Of a stretch of 64,000 nucleotides of DNA, positions 36,306-45,422 are shown piece by piece (within the stretch, counting starts at the first letter, position 1; the number at the start of each line of letters is the position of its first letter). A program made the position numbers and the translations under genes. The DNA is from Dyadobacter sp. CY356 (lineage in GTDB: Bacteria > Bacteroidota > Bacteroidia > Cytophagales > Spirosomataceae), in NCBI RefSeq assembly GCF_021440195.1, contig NZ_JAJTSZ010000013.1:62001-126000 (forward strand), given 5' to 3'. The notes under the pieces were generated by a model. The model worked only from the letters and a program-made list of their open reading frames with translations, did not search any database and was not told the origin of the DNA.

Positions 36306-37803
36306 TAGATTGAAAAATCAGTTATATCCATTTTCATTTCATGATATATTAAGTGCCTCGCCAACCGGATTTCTAGTTTGCGGAAGCGATGATGAATTAT
36401 TGCCAAACGCAGATCCTGCATGTTTTTATGCAAATGATGCGGCTGGTGGGTTGACAGGATTAACGGATTTTGAAGGATTAACGTTGAAGTCGATTTGCGG
36501 GACGCATTTCGACTTTGACGCTTTAAGACAGAATGGAACTGTAACTTTTCAATTTAACAGATCAGGAATCTGGTGCAGAATTGATAAGTCGGCCATTGGT
36601 AAAGAATATAATTTATACACCATTACTGATATTTCTGCTGAGAAAAAGACGCAGAATCAACTGGCATATCTTCAAAAATTATCTGCCGAAGCCGAACAAA
36701 CGATGGAGTTTGGCAGCTGGATCTGGGATATACAAAGCGCCCGATATGAGTGGACAGAAGGAATGTATAAGCTCATGGGTTATAGCCCTGAAAGTATACC
36801 TCTTGAAAAATTAACCAGTGCCACTTTCAAAAAGAACATCCATCCGGATGACATTGAGTTTATAACAGAAAAGCTAAAAAATGTACTTTCATATACCGAT
36901 GCATACATTCTTGAATTCAGGATTATAGCTGAAAATGGAGAAGAGAAATATCTGTATGTCCGCGGACACAATTCAATCGATGAAGTAACAGGTCATAACA
37001 TTTCGATCGGAACCGCGTTTAACGTGACCACGCTAAGAGAAATTCAGAGCGAACTGGAAAGGAAAGTTAGTGACCTCAATAAATCCAATGAAGATCTTGA
37101 ACAGTTTGCCTACGTCGCCTCACATGATTTGCAGGAACCGCTTCGCAAAATTATTTCATTTGGCGAGCGTCTTGAAAGTAAAACGAAGGATGTTCTGGAT
37201 CAGGAGCAGGGGGTTTATCTAAGCAGGATTTTGAGTGCTACGAGGCGCATGCAAAAGATGATTAACAACCTGCTGGAATTTTCAAGAGTTTCGAGTTTGT
37301 CAAACATTTTTGAGCCAACAGACCTGAATAGTATTTTAAGAAGTACACTAAGTGATCTGGAAGTAAGTATTCAGCAAAATCAGGCCATAATAGAGGTTGA
37401 TAAACTTCCGGTAATCGATGCCAATCCAACCCAGATGTCTCAGCTTTTTATCAATCTGATTTCTAATTCTTTGAAATTTACAAAACCGGATACGGTTCCT
37501 GTAATTTCCCTTCGTGTATCAGATTTACCGGTTGCCGAGGTTCTTAAAAGAAAATTGCCGGTTGATAAAAATTATATCAGGATTACTTTGAAGGATAATG
37601 GTATAGGATTTTCAAATGAACATGCATCCCGGATTTTTACGATTTTTCAACGTCTGAGAGGCCGGTCTGAATATGAAGGAGCAGGCATTGGTCTTTCTGT
37701 GTGCAAAAAAGTTGTTGAAGGGCATCACGGAATTATCGAAGCATTTGGTGTCCCGGATCAGGGTGCCACGTTCGAAATTATTCTTCCGGTAAGCCAAAAT
37801 TAA
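36295..37803 (+). CDS. PAS-domain sensor histidine kinase, soluble
   Basis: A 502-residue cytosolic kinase with no membrane helix. Two PAS-like regions are visible, a weak one at ~15-115 and a clear PAS_3/PAC one at ~137-245 (FGSWIWDIQSARYEWTEGMY, NIHPDDIEF). A HisKA box FAYVASHDLQEPLRKI follows with His277, then the ATPase domain (LISNSLKFTK, DNGIGFSNEHA, GAGIGLSVCKKV). The frame begins at a TTG (36295) inside the end of the activator gene; a TTG at 36310 is an alternative. Overlap suggests translational coupling with the sigma-54 activator. Confidence 0.9.
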   Translation: MIFNRLKNQLYPFSFHDILSASPTGFLVCGSDDELLPNADPACFYANDAAGGLTGLTDFEGLTLKSICGTHFDFDALRQNGTVTFQFNRSGIWCRIDKSAIGKEYNLYTITDISAEKKTQNQLAYLQKLSAEAEQTMEFGSWIWDIQSARYEWTEGMYKLMGYSPESIPLEKLTSATFKKNIHPDDIEFITEKLKNVLSYTDAYILEFRIIAENGEEKYLYVRGHNSIDEVTGHNISIGTAFNVTTLREIQSELERKVSDLNKSNEDLEQFAYVASHDLQEPLRKIISFGERLESKTKDVLDQEQGVYLSRILSATRRMQKMINNLLEFSRVSSLSNIFEPTDLNSILRSTLSDLEVSIQQNQAIIEVDKLPVIDANPTQMSQLFINLISNSLKFTKPDTVPVISLRVSDLPVAEVLKRKLPVDKNYIRITLKDNGIGFSNEHASRIFTIFQRLRGRSEYEGAGIGLSVCKKVVEGHHGIIEAFGVPDQGATFEIILPVSQN

Positions 37804-37828
37804 TTATAGATTTATACTCATAATTTTA

Positions 37829-39262
37829 ATGAATAGTAAATTGATTAGCGTCCTTCTGGTTGACGATGATGAAGATGATTACTTTCTTACGAGGGAGTAT
37901 TTCAATGATCTTGTAAACTGGAAATTTGATATAACCTGGTGCGCAACCTACAAGGAAGCGATTCACGCCATCCAAAATAAGAAATTTGATCTTTACTTTT
38001 TCGATTATCTGTTGGGTGAACGCAACGGGATTGACCTGATCGAAGAAGCCACAACGCTTGAATGTGAGGAGCCAATGATCCTGCTCACAGGAAAAGGAGA
38101 TACGAAAATTGCAGTTGAAGCATTACGCCTGGGTGCAGTTGATTATCTGATCAAAAATGAACTGGATCCTGAAAAGCTGGAACGTACGATACGTTATGCA
38201 CTGGAAAGAACTTCCGTTTTAAAAGCATTGCGTCACAGTGAAAGACGGTATCGCAGAGTTTTTGAGGAATCTAACGACTTCCTTTTCATCAGTGATCTGG
38301 AAGGTGTCATTACTGACTTTAATACATCAGCCTGTACACTCACCGGTTATTTGCCAAAAGAATTGAAAGGGAAAAACATCCTCGAAATCGTAGACGATCC
38401 AAGTTTCGGCATGGTCTGGGATGGTATTCAGGATCGCGCAATACAGGATTTTGAGGTAAGAATAGCTACTACGGACGGGGAAAAGAAATATTGTGTTTTT
38501 TCTGCTTCTATGGAAATGGATGAGGACAATCCTTATGTACAGGGAAGATTACATGATATTACGGCCAGAAAGCAGTCAGAAAGAGAAAGGCTTTTTTCTG
38601 AGAAACTGGCTGTTACCAGCAGACTTGTCAGGATGTTGGCGCACGAGGTCAGAAATCCGTTAACCAATGTAAACCTTTCAGCAGAACAGCTGGAAATGGA
38701 ATTGGTGGATGAAGATCAGAAATTTTACACCCAGATCATCAAGCGAAATTGTACCCGTATCAACGATCTGATCACGCAGTTGCTGCAACCTTCAAGTTCT
38801 TCGGACATTGTTTTGGTTGAGAAATCCATTCATTCTGTTCTGGATGAAGCCATCGCAACCGCTTATGACCGTGTACAGCTCAAAAGAATTAAAATTGTCA
38901 AAGCCTATGCGGAAGAGGATTTCTTCATTCCGCTGGATTCAGTTTCACTGCAAATGGCATTTCTGAATCTGATTACCAATGCCATTGAGGCAATGGATGA
39001 GGACAAGGGGATTTTAAGAATTACAACCAGAATTCAGGCGGATTCTTTACAGGTTATTTTTGCAGACAACGGTTCCGGTATCAGTCAGGAAAATATGGAT
39101 AAGGTTTTCGAGCCTTATTTTACCGGAAAGAAAAATGGTATGGGACTTGGTTTGGCCACAACGTTAAACATTCTTCACGCACATCATGGACGTATCGATG
39201 TCCAGTCGGAAGTAGGAGAGGGAACAACCTTTACCGTAAGTTTTTCTGATAAGCCGTCTTAA
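37829..39262 (+). CDS. Receiver-PAS-histidine kinase hybrid
   Basis: A 477-residue soluble protein with an N-terminal receiver (VDDDEDD, acceptor Asp59 in FFDYLLGERNG, LLTGKGD), a PAS domain at ~140-245 (FEESNDFLFISDLEGVITDF), a HisKA with MLAHEVRNPLTN (His272) and a HATPase domain (NLITNAIEAMDED, NGSGISQENMDKVFEPYFTG, GMGLGLATTLNIL). The NtrB-like AHEVRNPL box differs from the two ASHDLQEP kinases nearby. Receiver-first kinases usually relay a phosphate from another kinase. It lies 25 bp after the PAS kinase and is the last gene of the rpoN operon. Confidence 0.92.
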   Translation: MNSKLISVLLVDDDEDDYFLTREYFNDLVNWKFDITWCATYKEAIHAIQNKKFDLYFFDYLLGERNGIDLIEEATTLECEEPMILLTGKGDTKIAVEALRLGAVDYLIKNELDPEKLERTIRYALERTSVLKALRHSERRYRRVFEESNDFLFISDLEGVITDFNTSACTLTGYLPKELKGKNILEIVDDPSFGMVWDGIQDRAIQDFEVRIATTDGEKKYCVFSASMEMDEDNPYVQGRLHDITARKQSERERLFSEKLAVTSRLVRMLAHEVRNPLTNVNLSAEQLEMELVDEDQKFYTQIIKRNCTRINDLITQLLQPSSSSDIVLVEKSIHSVLDEAIATAYDRVQLKRIKIVKAYAEEDFFIPLDSVSLQMAFLNLITNAIEAMDEDKGILRITTRIQADSLQVIFADNGSGISQENMDKVFEPYFTGKKNGMGLGLATTLNILHAHHGRIDVQSEVGEGTTFTVSFSDKPS

Positions 39263-39300
39263 CGAAAGTCGTTTCAGATCACGATAACTATCAAGATTCC

Positions 39301-39327
39301 AAATCCCTCAAATGAGGGATTTTTTTA
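39301..39327 (+). terminator. Intrinsic terminator of the rpoN signalling operon
   Basis: AAATCCCTC pairs with GAGGGATTT around a 4-nt loop, followed by a T run, 38 bp after the last kinase stop. Confidence 0.9.
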
Positions 39328-39356
39328 TTTAACACAGTGACGGGAGATGTAATTCT

Positions 39357-40121
39357 GTGTCAAACAACAGAAACGTTATCTCCTCTATAAATCCTGTTGT
39401 TATGAAAATGATTATTTCAGAGTTAAGTATTCTATTATCGGAAGGGAAAGTCATTTCCGGTAAGAATCAGTTTTACCTTCGGTTGATAGAATTTCTTCGC
39501 ATATATCTGCTGGCATTACTGCTCAGTTTCTTTTCCGGAATACTGCTTTTCACTTTTTTTGAAGTTTTCAACATAGAAAAACCTGTAAATGTTTTCCTGA
39601 ATTCTTTCAGGCAAAAATCCTGGGTTTACCAAATTGCACTGGCCTGTTTATATGCGCCCATTGTGGAAGAACTTCAATTTCGTCTTTGCCTTAAATATTC
39701 CAAAATTAATTTCGCAGCATTTTCAGGTATATGGTTATTTTATTTTTTAAAGAAATTTATGACTGGATATGGCCTTTTTGGAGAATTAAATCATACCTCT
39801 TTGGCAGTTGGATTGAGTCTGATTTTTATGGCTATGATTTATAGTTTTCTGCATGAAAACGGAGACATAAATAATCGGCTGGAGAAATTTTGGCGCAAAC
39901 GTTATAAAGTAATTTTTTATCTTTCAGTCATTGGTTTCGGTTTCCTTCATATTACAAATTTTGACTGGCGTTTATCTACACTTCTACTAATTCCTGTCCT
40001 TACCCTTCCTCAAACATCTTTGGGTTTTATGTTAGGTTATGTCCGCCTTAAATATGGGTTTTTATACGCCATCTTACTTCATGCAGGATTTAACCTGTCT
40101 CTTTTATGTTTTCAGATTTGA
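39357..40121 (+). CDS. CPBP-family intramembrane protease-like protein
   Basis: A 254-residue polytopic membrane protein with about six to eight hydrophobic segments. The CPBP/Abi motifs are present: EELQFR near residue 104 (the EExxxR motif), FGFLHI near 200 and LLHAGFN near 243 (HxxxN-like). These residues build the Rce1-type glutamate/histidine site. Family members are intramembrane proteases or membrane-bound bacteriocin-immunity-type proteins. The start is GTG at 39357; an ATG at 39402 is an alternative. It is a single gene between two terminators and looks more AT-rich than its neighbours. Confidence 0.85.
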   Translation: MSNNRNVISSINPVVMKMIISELSILLSEGKVISGKNQFYLRLIEFLRIYLLALLLSFFSGILLFTFFEVFNIEKPVNVFLNSFRQKSWVYQIALACLYAPIVEELQFRLCLKYSKINFAAFSGIWLFYFLKKFMTGYGLFGELNHTSLAVGLSLIFMAMIYSFLHENGDINNRLEKFWRKRYKVIFYLSVIGFGFLHITNFDWRLSTLLLIPVLTLPQTSLGFMLGYVRLKYGFLYAILLHAGFNLSLLCFQI

Positions 40122-40154
40122 AATGATCACTTCAAAACCATACTAATACAACAA

Positions 40155-40190
40155 AAATCCCTCTAACTGTTTTCAGTTGAGGGATTTGTA
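40155..40190. terminator. Intrinsic terminator between convergent genes
   Basis: AAATCCCTCTAACTG and CAGTTGAGGGATTT pair around a TTTT loop. It lies 33 bp after the CPBP stop and 42 bp from the stop of the leftward Asn-rich protein gene. Confidence 0.75.
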
Positions 40191-40231
40191 TTTAGAGAAA
40201 TAAAGGATTCTAAAAGCTGATTTGACCCGGC

Positions 40232-40810
40232 TTAATTTCTTCCGTTATTTCCACGTTTGTCGTTTTTGTTATCACGACCGTTGTTGTCACGACCATTGTT
40301 GTTATTGTTTCTTGCATTATTATTTCTTGAATTATCTCTGTTATTGTTATTTGATTTTACAATAACCTTTGTTTGTTGTTTTTCCCATTGTTGGTGTTGC
40401 GGGTGCTGAGCACTTTGGAAATATTTCTGGTCTCTGCTGTCACGAATGATCTGTTGATTGTGCTGACCTTTGTATTTCGCATATTTTGCAGCATATACAT
40501 TATTGCGTAAATAAGGTCTTGCTTCGTTTACAACCACTTTGTAACTGTTGTAGATATCAAAATTGCGGTAGCGTGCCGGAAGGTTCTGGCCATATACCCA
40601 TTGATTTCCATTTGGATAAACATACTGCGCTCTGGCCACATCATAATAAACATTGATATCCGGCAGGTAATAAAAATCTACGTGGTCATAACCGGTTGGC
40701 CCCCATGCCGGTTGCTGGCCAATATTGATACTTAAACTAATTTGTGCATTTACTTTTGGAGCAGAGAAAGCTGCAATAAAAACGAACATTACTACGATTA
40801 TCTTTTTCAT
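40232..40810 (-). CDS. Secreted protein with Asn/Arg/Gly-rich tail
   Basis: A 192-residue exported protein. The signal peptide is MKKIIVVMFVFIAAFSAPKV with cleavage near NAQ. The middle (25-125) has a Tyr-rich segment, YDHVDFYYLPDINVYYDVAR, and NGNQWVYGQNLPARYRNFDI, a pattern common in small Bacteroidota envelope proteins. The last ~40 residues are low complexity, mostly Asn with Arg, Asp and Gly (for example NNNNNGRDNNGRDNKNDKRG). Function unknown. A strong direct-repeat candidate operator lies 87-120 bp upstream of the start. Confidence 0.75.
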   Translation of the reverse strand: MKKIIVVMFVFIAAFSAPKVNAQISLSINIGQQPAWGPTGYDHVDFYYLPDINVYYDVARAQYVYPNGNQWVYGQNLPARYRNFDIYNSYKVVVNEARPYLRNNVYAAKYAKYKGQHNQQIIRDSRDQKYFQSAQHPQHQQWEKQQTKVIVKSNNNNRDNSRNNNARNNNNNGRDNNGRDNKNDKRGNNGRN

Positions 40811-40896
40811 GATTTCTGATGTTTACAAGGTTAATTTCTGCGTTTTGTAATTCTATGATACAAGAATAACCCGATTGTTTAATCAATGATTTGCAA

Positions 40897-40930
40897 TGTC
40901 GACATACAGTTACTTTTTGTCGACGTACAG
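40897..40930 (-). promoter_or_regulatory. Candidate operator: two 13-bp direct repeats 21 bp apart
   Basis: TGTCGACATACAG (40897-40909) and TGTCGACGTACAG (40918-40930) match at 12 of 13 positions and are offset by 21 bp, two helical turns. That geometry is typical of LytTR-family regulators and other tandem-dimer binders. It lies upstream of the Asn-rich secreted protein gene (start 40810). The identity of the regulator is not known. Confidence 0.5.
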
Positions 40931-40957
40931 CCGTATAAGCTCTGAGAATCATGAAAC

Positions 40958-40996
40958 AAAAAAAATCCCTGCTCAGGATAAAATTCAGAGCAGGGA
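40958..40996 (-). terminator. Intrinsic terminator of the metal-efflux operon
   Basis: On the reverse strand TCCCTGCTC pairs with GAGCAGGGA (40966-40974 with 40988-40996) around a 13-nt loop, followed by eight T. It lies 19 bp after the efflux pump stop. Confidence 0.88.
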
Positions 40997-41015
40997 GAAA
41001 TAAGTCCGGGTTAAA

Positions 41016-44000
41016 TCAGGAATGTACCGGTGTTTTCTTTTTATTGAAGAATCCGTAAATGATCGGGAAAATTAATAAGGTCAAAACAGTTGCCGTGATC
41101 AATCCTCCAATTACCACAATCGCCAGCGGTTTTTGTGTTTCTGATCCGATACCGGTAGAAGTAGCGGCCGGAAGCAGCCCAATGGCGGCCATGAGTGCGG
41201 TCATGACCACCGGCCGGATTCTTGACTTGACACCCTCACGAATGGCGTCGTCGAGGGGCATATGGGCTGCGAGATTTTTATTAAAGACGGAAATCAGAAT
41301 TACCCCGTTCTGGACGCATAATCCAAAGAGTGCGATAAAACCTACGCCGGCCGAAATTCCGAAATTCATATGCGTAACATGTAGCGCAAGTATACCTCCG
41401 ATCAGCGCAAATGGCACATTGACCAAAACCAGACCGGCATCTTTTGCGTTGCTGAACATGATAAAGAGCAGAATGAAAATACCAACAAGACTGATCGGAA
41501 CCACTTGGCCTAATCGGTCCGTAGCACGAACCTGATTTTCAAATTCACCAACCCACTCAATGGAATACCCTTTTGGCAGATTGGGCAATTTTTCTCTTAC
41601 CCGTTGCTGGGCTTCTGCGATTGTACCTCCAAGATCACGGCCACGAACAGAGAATTTTACACCAATAAATCGTTTATTATTATCACGATAAACAAAAGCA
41701 GGACCGGTCACTTTACGGATCGTTGAAATTTCTTTTAAAGGAATTTTACCACCTGTTAATGTCGGTACCATCAGTTGCTGGATATCCTGTTCATCGCGGC
41801 GATATTGTTGCTGATAACGCAAACGAATATCAAATTTCCGCTCTCCTTCGTATAATATAGAAGCCGTTTTTCCACCAATCGCCATTTCGATAACCGCCTG
41901 AACATCAGCAGTACTTACACCATACTGAGCCATTTTATGATCATGTAAAATTACGCTGATCTCCGGCTGACCGATGTTACGGATAAGTCCCAGGTCCTTG
42001 ATACCATTCACATCCCGAACCGCATCCATAGACAGGTTCGCATATTTTTCAAGTTCTTCCAAATTTGGACCGAAGATTTTGATACCGTTACTTGCCTTAT
42101 ATCCAGCCACAGCTTCTGCCACATTATCCACAATCGGCTGTGAGTAATTGTATAAAACACCAGGATAAACACTCAGCAATTTGTTCATTTCATCCGTAAG
42201 TTGTTCGTTGGTGATCTTACGTTTCCATTCTTTTTTCGGAACCAAATCCACCTGAAACTGGCAGAAATAAAATCCGTTCGGGTCAGTTCCGTCATTGGAA
42301 CGGCCAACCTGTGAAAGTACCTGTTTCACTTCTTTAAAAGTGGCCAGATCTTTCCGGATATCACTTGCCATTTTTACACTCTCAGGAAGCGACATACTCA
42401 TCGGTAGTTCGGCAGTAACCCAAAGAGCACCTTCATTCAGCTGTGGCAAAAACTCGGTTCCAAGCCAGGTTGATGAGAAAAGTGAGACACTTAAAAATAC
42501 AGTAGCGAATATGAAGCTGATCTTTTTATGACCAAAACACCAGTTGAAACCGCCCATGACAATTTTGTCAAAGAAATTAACAATCGGATTATTTTTCTCA
42601 CGAACGTTTTTGTTCAACAGAAAAGAACACAAAACAGGAACCAGCGTAAGCGTATAGAACAAAGCGCCTAGCAAGGCAAAACCCAACGTAAATGCCAGCG
42701 GACTAAACATTTTACCTTCCACTTTCTGGAAACTGAAAATAGGCAGAAGGGCAGTGATGATAATCAGTTTTGAGAAAAATATGGCTTTTCCCATTTCACC
42801 ACCCGTCTTTTTGATCAGTCCGAGCTTGGAAAGTTTGTTATACCGATCCATTCCGTTTTTGTGGGCGAGATGATCAAGCGCCACAAATATTCCCTCGACC
42901 ATCACCACGGCACCATCGATAATGATACCGAAGTCAATCGCCCCCATCGATAGTAAATTGGCAGACATTCCTTTCAGTTTCAAACAGGTAAAAGCGAAAA
43001 GAAGCGCCAGTGGAATAATGATGGAAACGATAATTGTGGTCCGCCAGTCGGCCATGAAGAGGAATACGATGACGGTTACGAAAACAATTCCTTCAACGAG
43101 GTTATGTTTAACGGTATCGGCACAAAACTCAATCAGATTATCACGGTCGTAAAAAGTGACCATTTTGACGTCCGGTGGTAATATTTTTGTATTTAACTCA
43201 CCGATTTTCTCTTTGATCCTGGCCAGTACCTCACTCGGATTTTCACCCTTGCGTTGTACCACGATTCCTTCAACGACATCATCATTTTTTCCCAAACCAA
43301 CCTGACCAACACGTGGCAGATCTGATTCTTTTACATCGGCAACATCTTTTACCAGAACCGGATAATCCTTTACATATTCAACAATGATATTTTCAATATC
43401 CTGCGTCGATTCCAGCAAACCAATTCCCCGTACCACATAAGCCTGGCCGTTTTTTTCGATCACATCACCACCTACGTTTACGTTACTTTTTGTAACCGCT
43501 TCATAAACTTCAAGCGGCGTGATATTGTATTTTACCAGTTTGGTAGGATTTACCTGAACTTCATATATCTTTTCACGGCCACCGAAAGCAACCACATCGG
43601 CTACACCCGGAACACTGCGAAGCTGGCGGTCGATCACCCAGTTTTGAAGTGTTAATAATTCCCGGCTATCGCGGTCTTTACTTTCCAGGGAATATCTGAA
43701 AATTTCTCCCGTTGGCCCGTATGGAGGCTGAACTTCCGGATCAACACCATCGGGGAGAGAAACTGTTCTTAATTGATTATTTACCTGCTGACGGGCGAAA
43801 AAATCTTCCACATCGTCATCGAAAATAATTTTAATAACAGACAAACCAAACATCGTAACACTGCGCACATTGGCTTTTCGCTGCACTGAGTTCATCGCAA
43901 TTTCGATTGGCTGCGTTACGAAACGCTCTATCTCTTCTGCACTCCGGCCATGCCATTGTGAGACGATAATGATCTGCGTATTGGTAATATCCGGAAATGC

Positions 44001-44120
44001 TTCCAAAGGCGTACTTCTGTAACTGACCACCCCAGCCACGATCATAAGGCCTGTCAGGAAGAAGATGAAAAACCTGTTTTTGAGAGAGAAACCTACGATT
44101 CCCCGAATGAATTTATTCAT
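41016..44120 (-). CDS. CzcA/CusA-type heavy-metal RND efflux pump
   Basis: From the ATG at 44120 the protein is 1034 residues, beginning MNKFIRGIVGFSLKNRFFIF; the frame stays open 31 codons further, but that part is built from intergenic repeats and is unlike the family. It has the RND plan of 12 transmembrane helices and two periplasmic loops. TM4 carries MGAIDFGIIIDGAVVMVEG with the two proton-relay Asp residues typical of the heavy-metal (HME) branch. It exports divalent or monovalent metal ions from periplasm/cytosol with the adjacent adaptor and outer-membrane factor. The metal (Zn/Co/Cd versus Cu/Ag) cannot be decided by eye. Confidence 0.94.
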   Translation of the reverse strand: MNKFIRGIVGFSLKNRFFIFFLTGLMIVAGVVSYRSTPLEAFPDITNTQIIIVSQWHGRSAEEIERFVTQPIEIAMNSVQRKANVRSVTMFGLSVIKIIFDDDVEDFFARQQVNNQLRTVSLPDGVDPEVQPPYGPTGEIFRYSLESKDRDSRELLTLQNWVIDRQLRSVPGVADVVAFGGREKIYEVQVNPTKLVKYNITPLEVYEAVTKSNVNVGGDVIEKNGQAYVVRGIGLLESTQDIENIIVEYVKDYPVLVKDVADVKESDLPRVGQVGLGKNDDVVEGIVVQRKGENPSEVLARIKEKIGELNTKILPPDVKMVTFYDRDNLIEFCADTVKHNLVEGIVFVTVIVFLFMADWRTTIIVSIIIPLALLFAFTCLKLKGMSANLLSMGAIDFGIIIDGAVVMVEGIFVALDHLAHKNGMDRYNKLSKLGLIKKTGGEMGKAIFFSKLIIITALLPIFSFQKVEGKMFSPLAFTLGFALLGALFYTLTLVPVLCSFLLNKNVREKNNPIVNFFDKIVMGGFNWCFGHKKISFIFATVFLSVSLFSSTWLGTEFLPQLNEGALWVTAELPMSMSLPESVKMASDIRKDLATFKEVKQVLSQVGRSNDGTDPNGFYFCQFQVDLVPKKEWKRKITNEQLTDEMNKLLSVYPGVLYNYSQPIVDNVAEAVAGYKASNGIKIFGPNLEELEKYANLSMDAVRDVNGIKDLGLIRNIGQPEISVILHDHKMAQYGVSTADVQAVIEMAIGGKTASILYEGERKFDIRLRYQQQYRRDEQDIQQLMVPTLTGGKIPLKEISTIRKVTGPAFVYRDNNKRFIGVKFSVRGRDLGGTIAEAQQRVREKLPNLPKGYSIEWVGEFENQVRATDRLGQVVPISLVGIFILLFIMFSNAKDAGLVLVNVPFALIGGILALHVTHMNFGISAGVGFIALFGLCVQNGVILISVFNKNLAAHMPLDDAIREGVKSRIRPVVMTALMAAIGLLPAATSTGIGSETQKPLAIVVIGGLITATVLTLLIFPIIYGFFNKKKTPVHS

Positions 44121-44245
44121 TAAAATAAATTTTGAATGAGTGAATTTTGAATGATAGAATATTGACCGGGTCGACGGTGTGATGATAGAATGATAGTATG
44201 GGTCAACATTCACTCATTCTATCATTCACTCATTCTATCATTTTA
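44121..44245. repeat. GAATGA-type short repeats between the adaptor and pump genes
   Basis: CATTCACTCATTCTAT occurs twice in tandem at 44207-44222 and 44223-44238. Inverted, related copies built from TGAATGA/GATAGAAT units lie at 44132-44160 and 44181-44200. Together they form an imperfect large inverted repeat between the adaptor and pump genes. A related stretch occurs upstream of secG (61395-61427). Likely a repetitive intergenic element; its role is unknown. Confidence 0.6.
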
Positions 44246-45391
44246 TTAATCATTAATAGCATTGTAAACCAGAAGCTGATTTTTGGAAATGACTTGTTCA
44301 CCGTCTTTCAAACCGGTTTTGATGTATGCACGGTTAGTTAAAGTACGGTAAACTTCAACTGCGCGTGCTTCAATTTTGGTGCGGCTGTGGAAAACCATAA
44401 CCCAGTTTTTACTGCGGTCAAAAATGATCGATTGAGATGGAATGGCCGTCATTCTGTCCGTTTCTTCAAAATTCAGATTTACGGTTGCATGCATTTCCGG
44501 TTTCAGTTTATAACCAACATTGCTGAGCTGGATTCTTATCTGCATCGCTTTGGTTTCCGGGTCAAGTACGTTATATATTTTGTCAACTTTTCCCTTGAAA
44601 GTTTCATCCGGAAAGCTGATCGTATGCACGTCAGCACTCATTCCGACTTTGATCCGTGGAATATCACTTTCATTCACATTAGCCAAAACCCATACATCAG
44701 CAATTTGTCCGACTGTAAACAACGCCTCCGAATTATCGGAACGCAACTGCATACCGCGGTTTACATTTTTTGAAATGATAAAACCATTTATAGGTGATTT
44801 TACGGTATAATTTGTCGATTTACTTAAACCGTAAATAGAAAATATTTCCTTCATGCGACTCACTTCTGCCTGCGCTTTATCCACCATTTGTCTGGCGGTA
44901 ATCGCGTCCCTTTCCGGTACCAGTTTACTTTCGTACAAGTCTTCGGTTGAGGAAAGATTTTTCTGGGCAATCAGTAAATCGGATTGCGCCTGGATCATCT
45001 GACGGTCAAAGTCAGCAACTTCTCCCGAACGGATGGTTGCCAGTTTTTGTCCTTTTTTTACATTATCACCAAGTTCCACATTCACATCTTCCACGTTCCC
45101 GCCCACCAATGGGAAAATTTTGATCACCTGATTTTCGTCGGGAACCACTTTGCCTACCAACGTCAGCTCATTTCTGACAATTTCTGTTTTTACTGTATCG
45201 ATTTTGATGCGGTTCATCATCGTATCCGACAACATGAAAGCTTTTGATTCTTCCTGTTTCTCCTCTGTTTTGTGGCATGACGAAAACCAAAGACTCATAA
45301 AAGCCAGTGAGCACACGTACACCAAACTTTTCCCCGGGCCTGGCCTTTTGCCGATAATTGATAGATCTAATTGCTTTGTTTCAGCTTTCAT
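44246..45391 (-). CDS. RND efflux periplasmic adaptor (CzcB/CusB type), lipoprotein
   Basis: A 381-residue membrane-fusion protein. A hydrophobic segment (SLVYVCSLAFMSLWFSS) followed by Cys in WFSSCHK gives a lipobox near residue 39. The barrel-sandwich and coiled-coil plan is visible: GGNVEDVNVELGDNVKKGQK (lipoyl-like half), a helical hairpin at ~130-185 and the second half VKSPINGFIISKNVNRGMQL, followed by beta-barrel strands. It links the inner-membrane pump to the TolC-like channel. It lies between the channel gene (31 bp) and the pump gene. Confidence 0.93.
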   Translation of the reverse strand: MKAETKQLDLSIIGKRPGPGKSLVYVCSLAFMSLWFSSCHKTEEKQEESKAFMLSDTMMNRIKIDTVKTEIVRNELTLVGKVVPDENQVIKIFPLVGGNVEDVNVELGDNVKKGQKLATIRSGEVADFDRQMIQAQSDLLIAQKNLSSTEDLYESKLVPERDAITARQMVDKAQAEVSRMKEIFSIYGLSKSTNYTVKSPINGFIISKNVNRGMQLRSDNSEALFTVGQIADVWVLANVNESDIPRIKVGMSADVHTISFPDETFKGKVDKIYNVLDPETKAMQIRIQLSNVGYKLKPEMHATVNLNFEETDRMTAIPSQSIIFDRSKNWVMVFHSRTKIEARAVEVYRTLTNRAYIKTGLKDGEQVISKNQLLVYNAIND

Positions 45392-45422
45392 CCGTATGTA
45401 TGTAAGAAATTGAATTCGTTTA

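Noticed and set aside
41059..41535. 158-codon plus-strand frame inside the efflux pump gene
   Set aside because: Antisense shadow of the czcA-like gene; no independent evidence.
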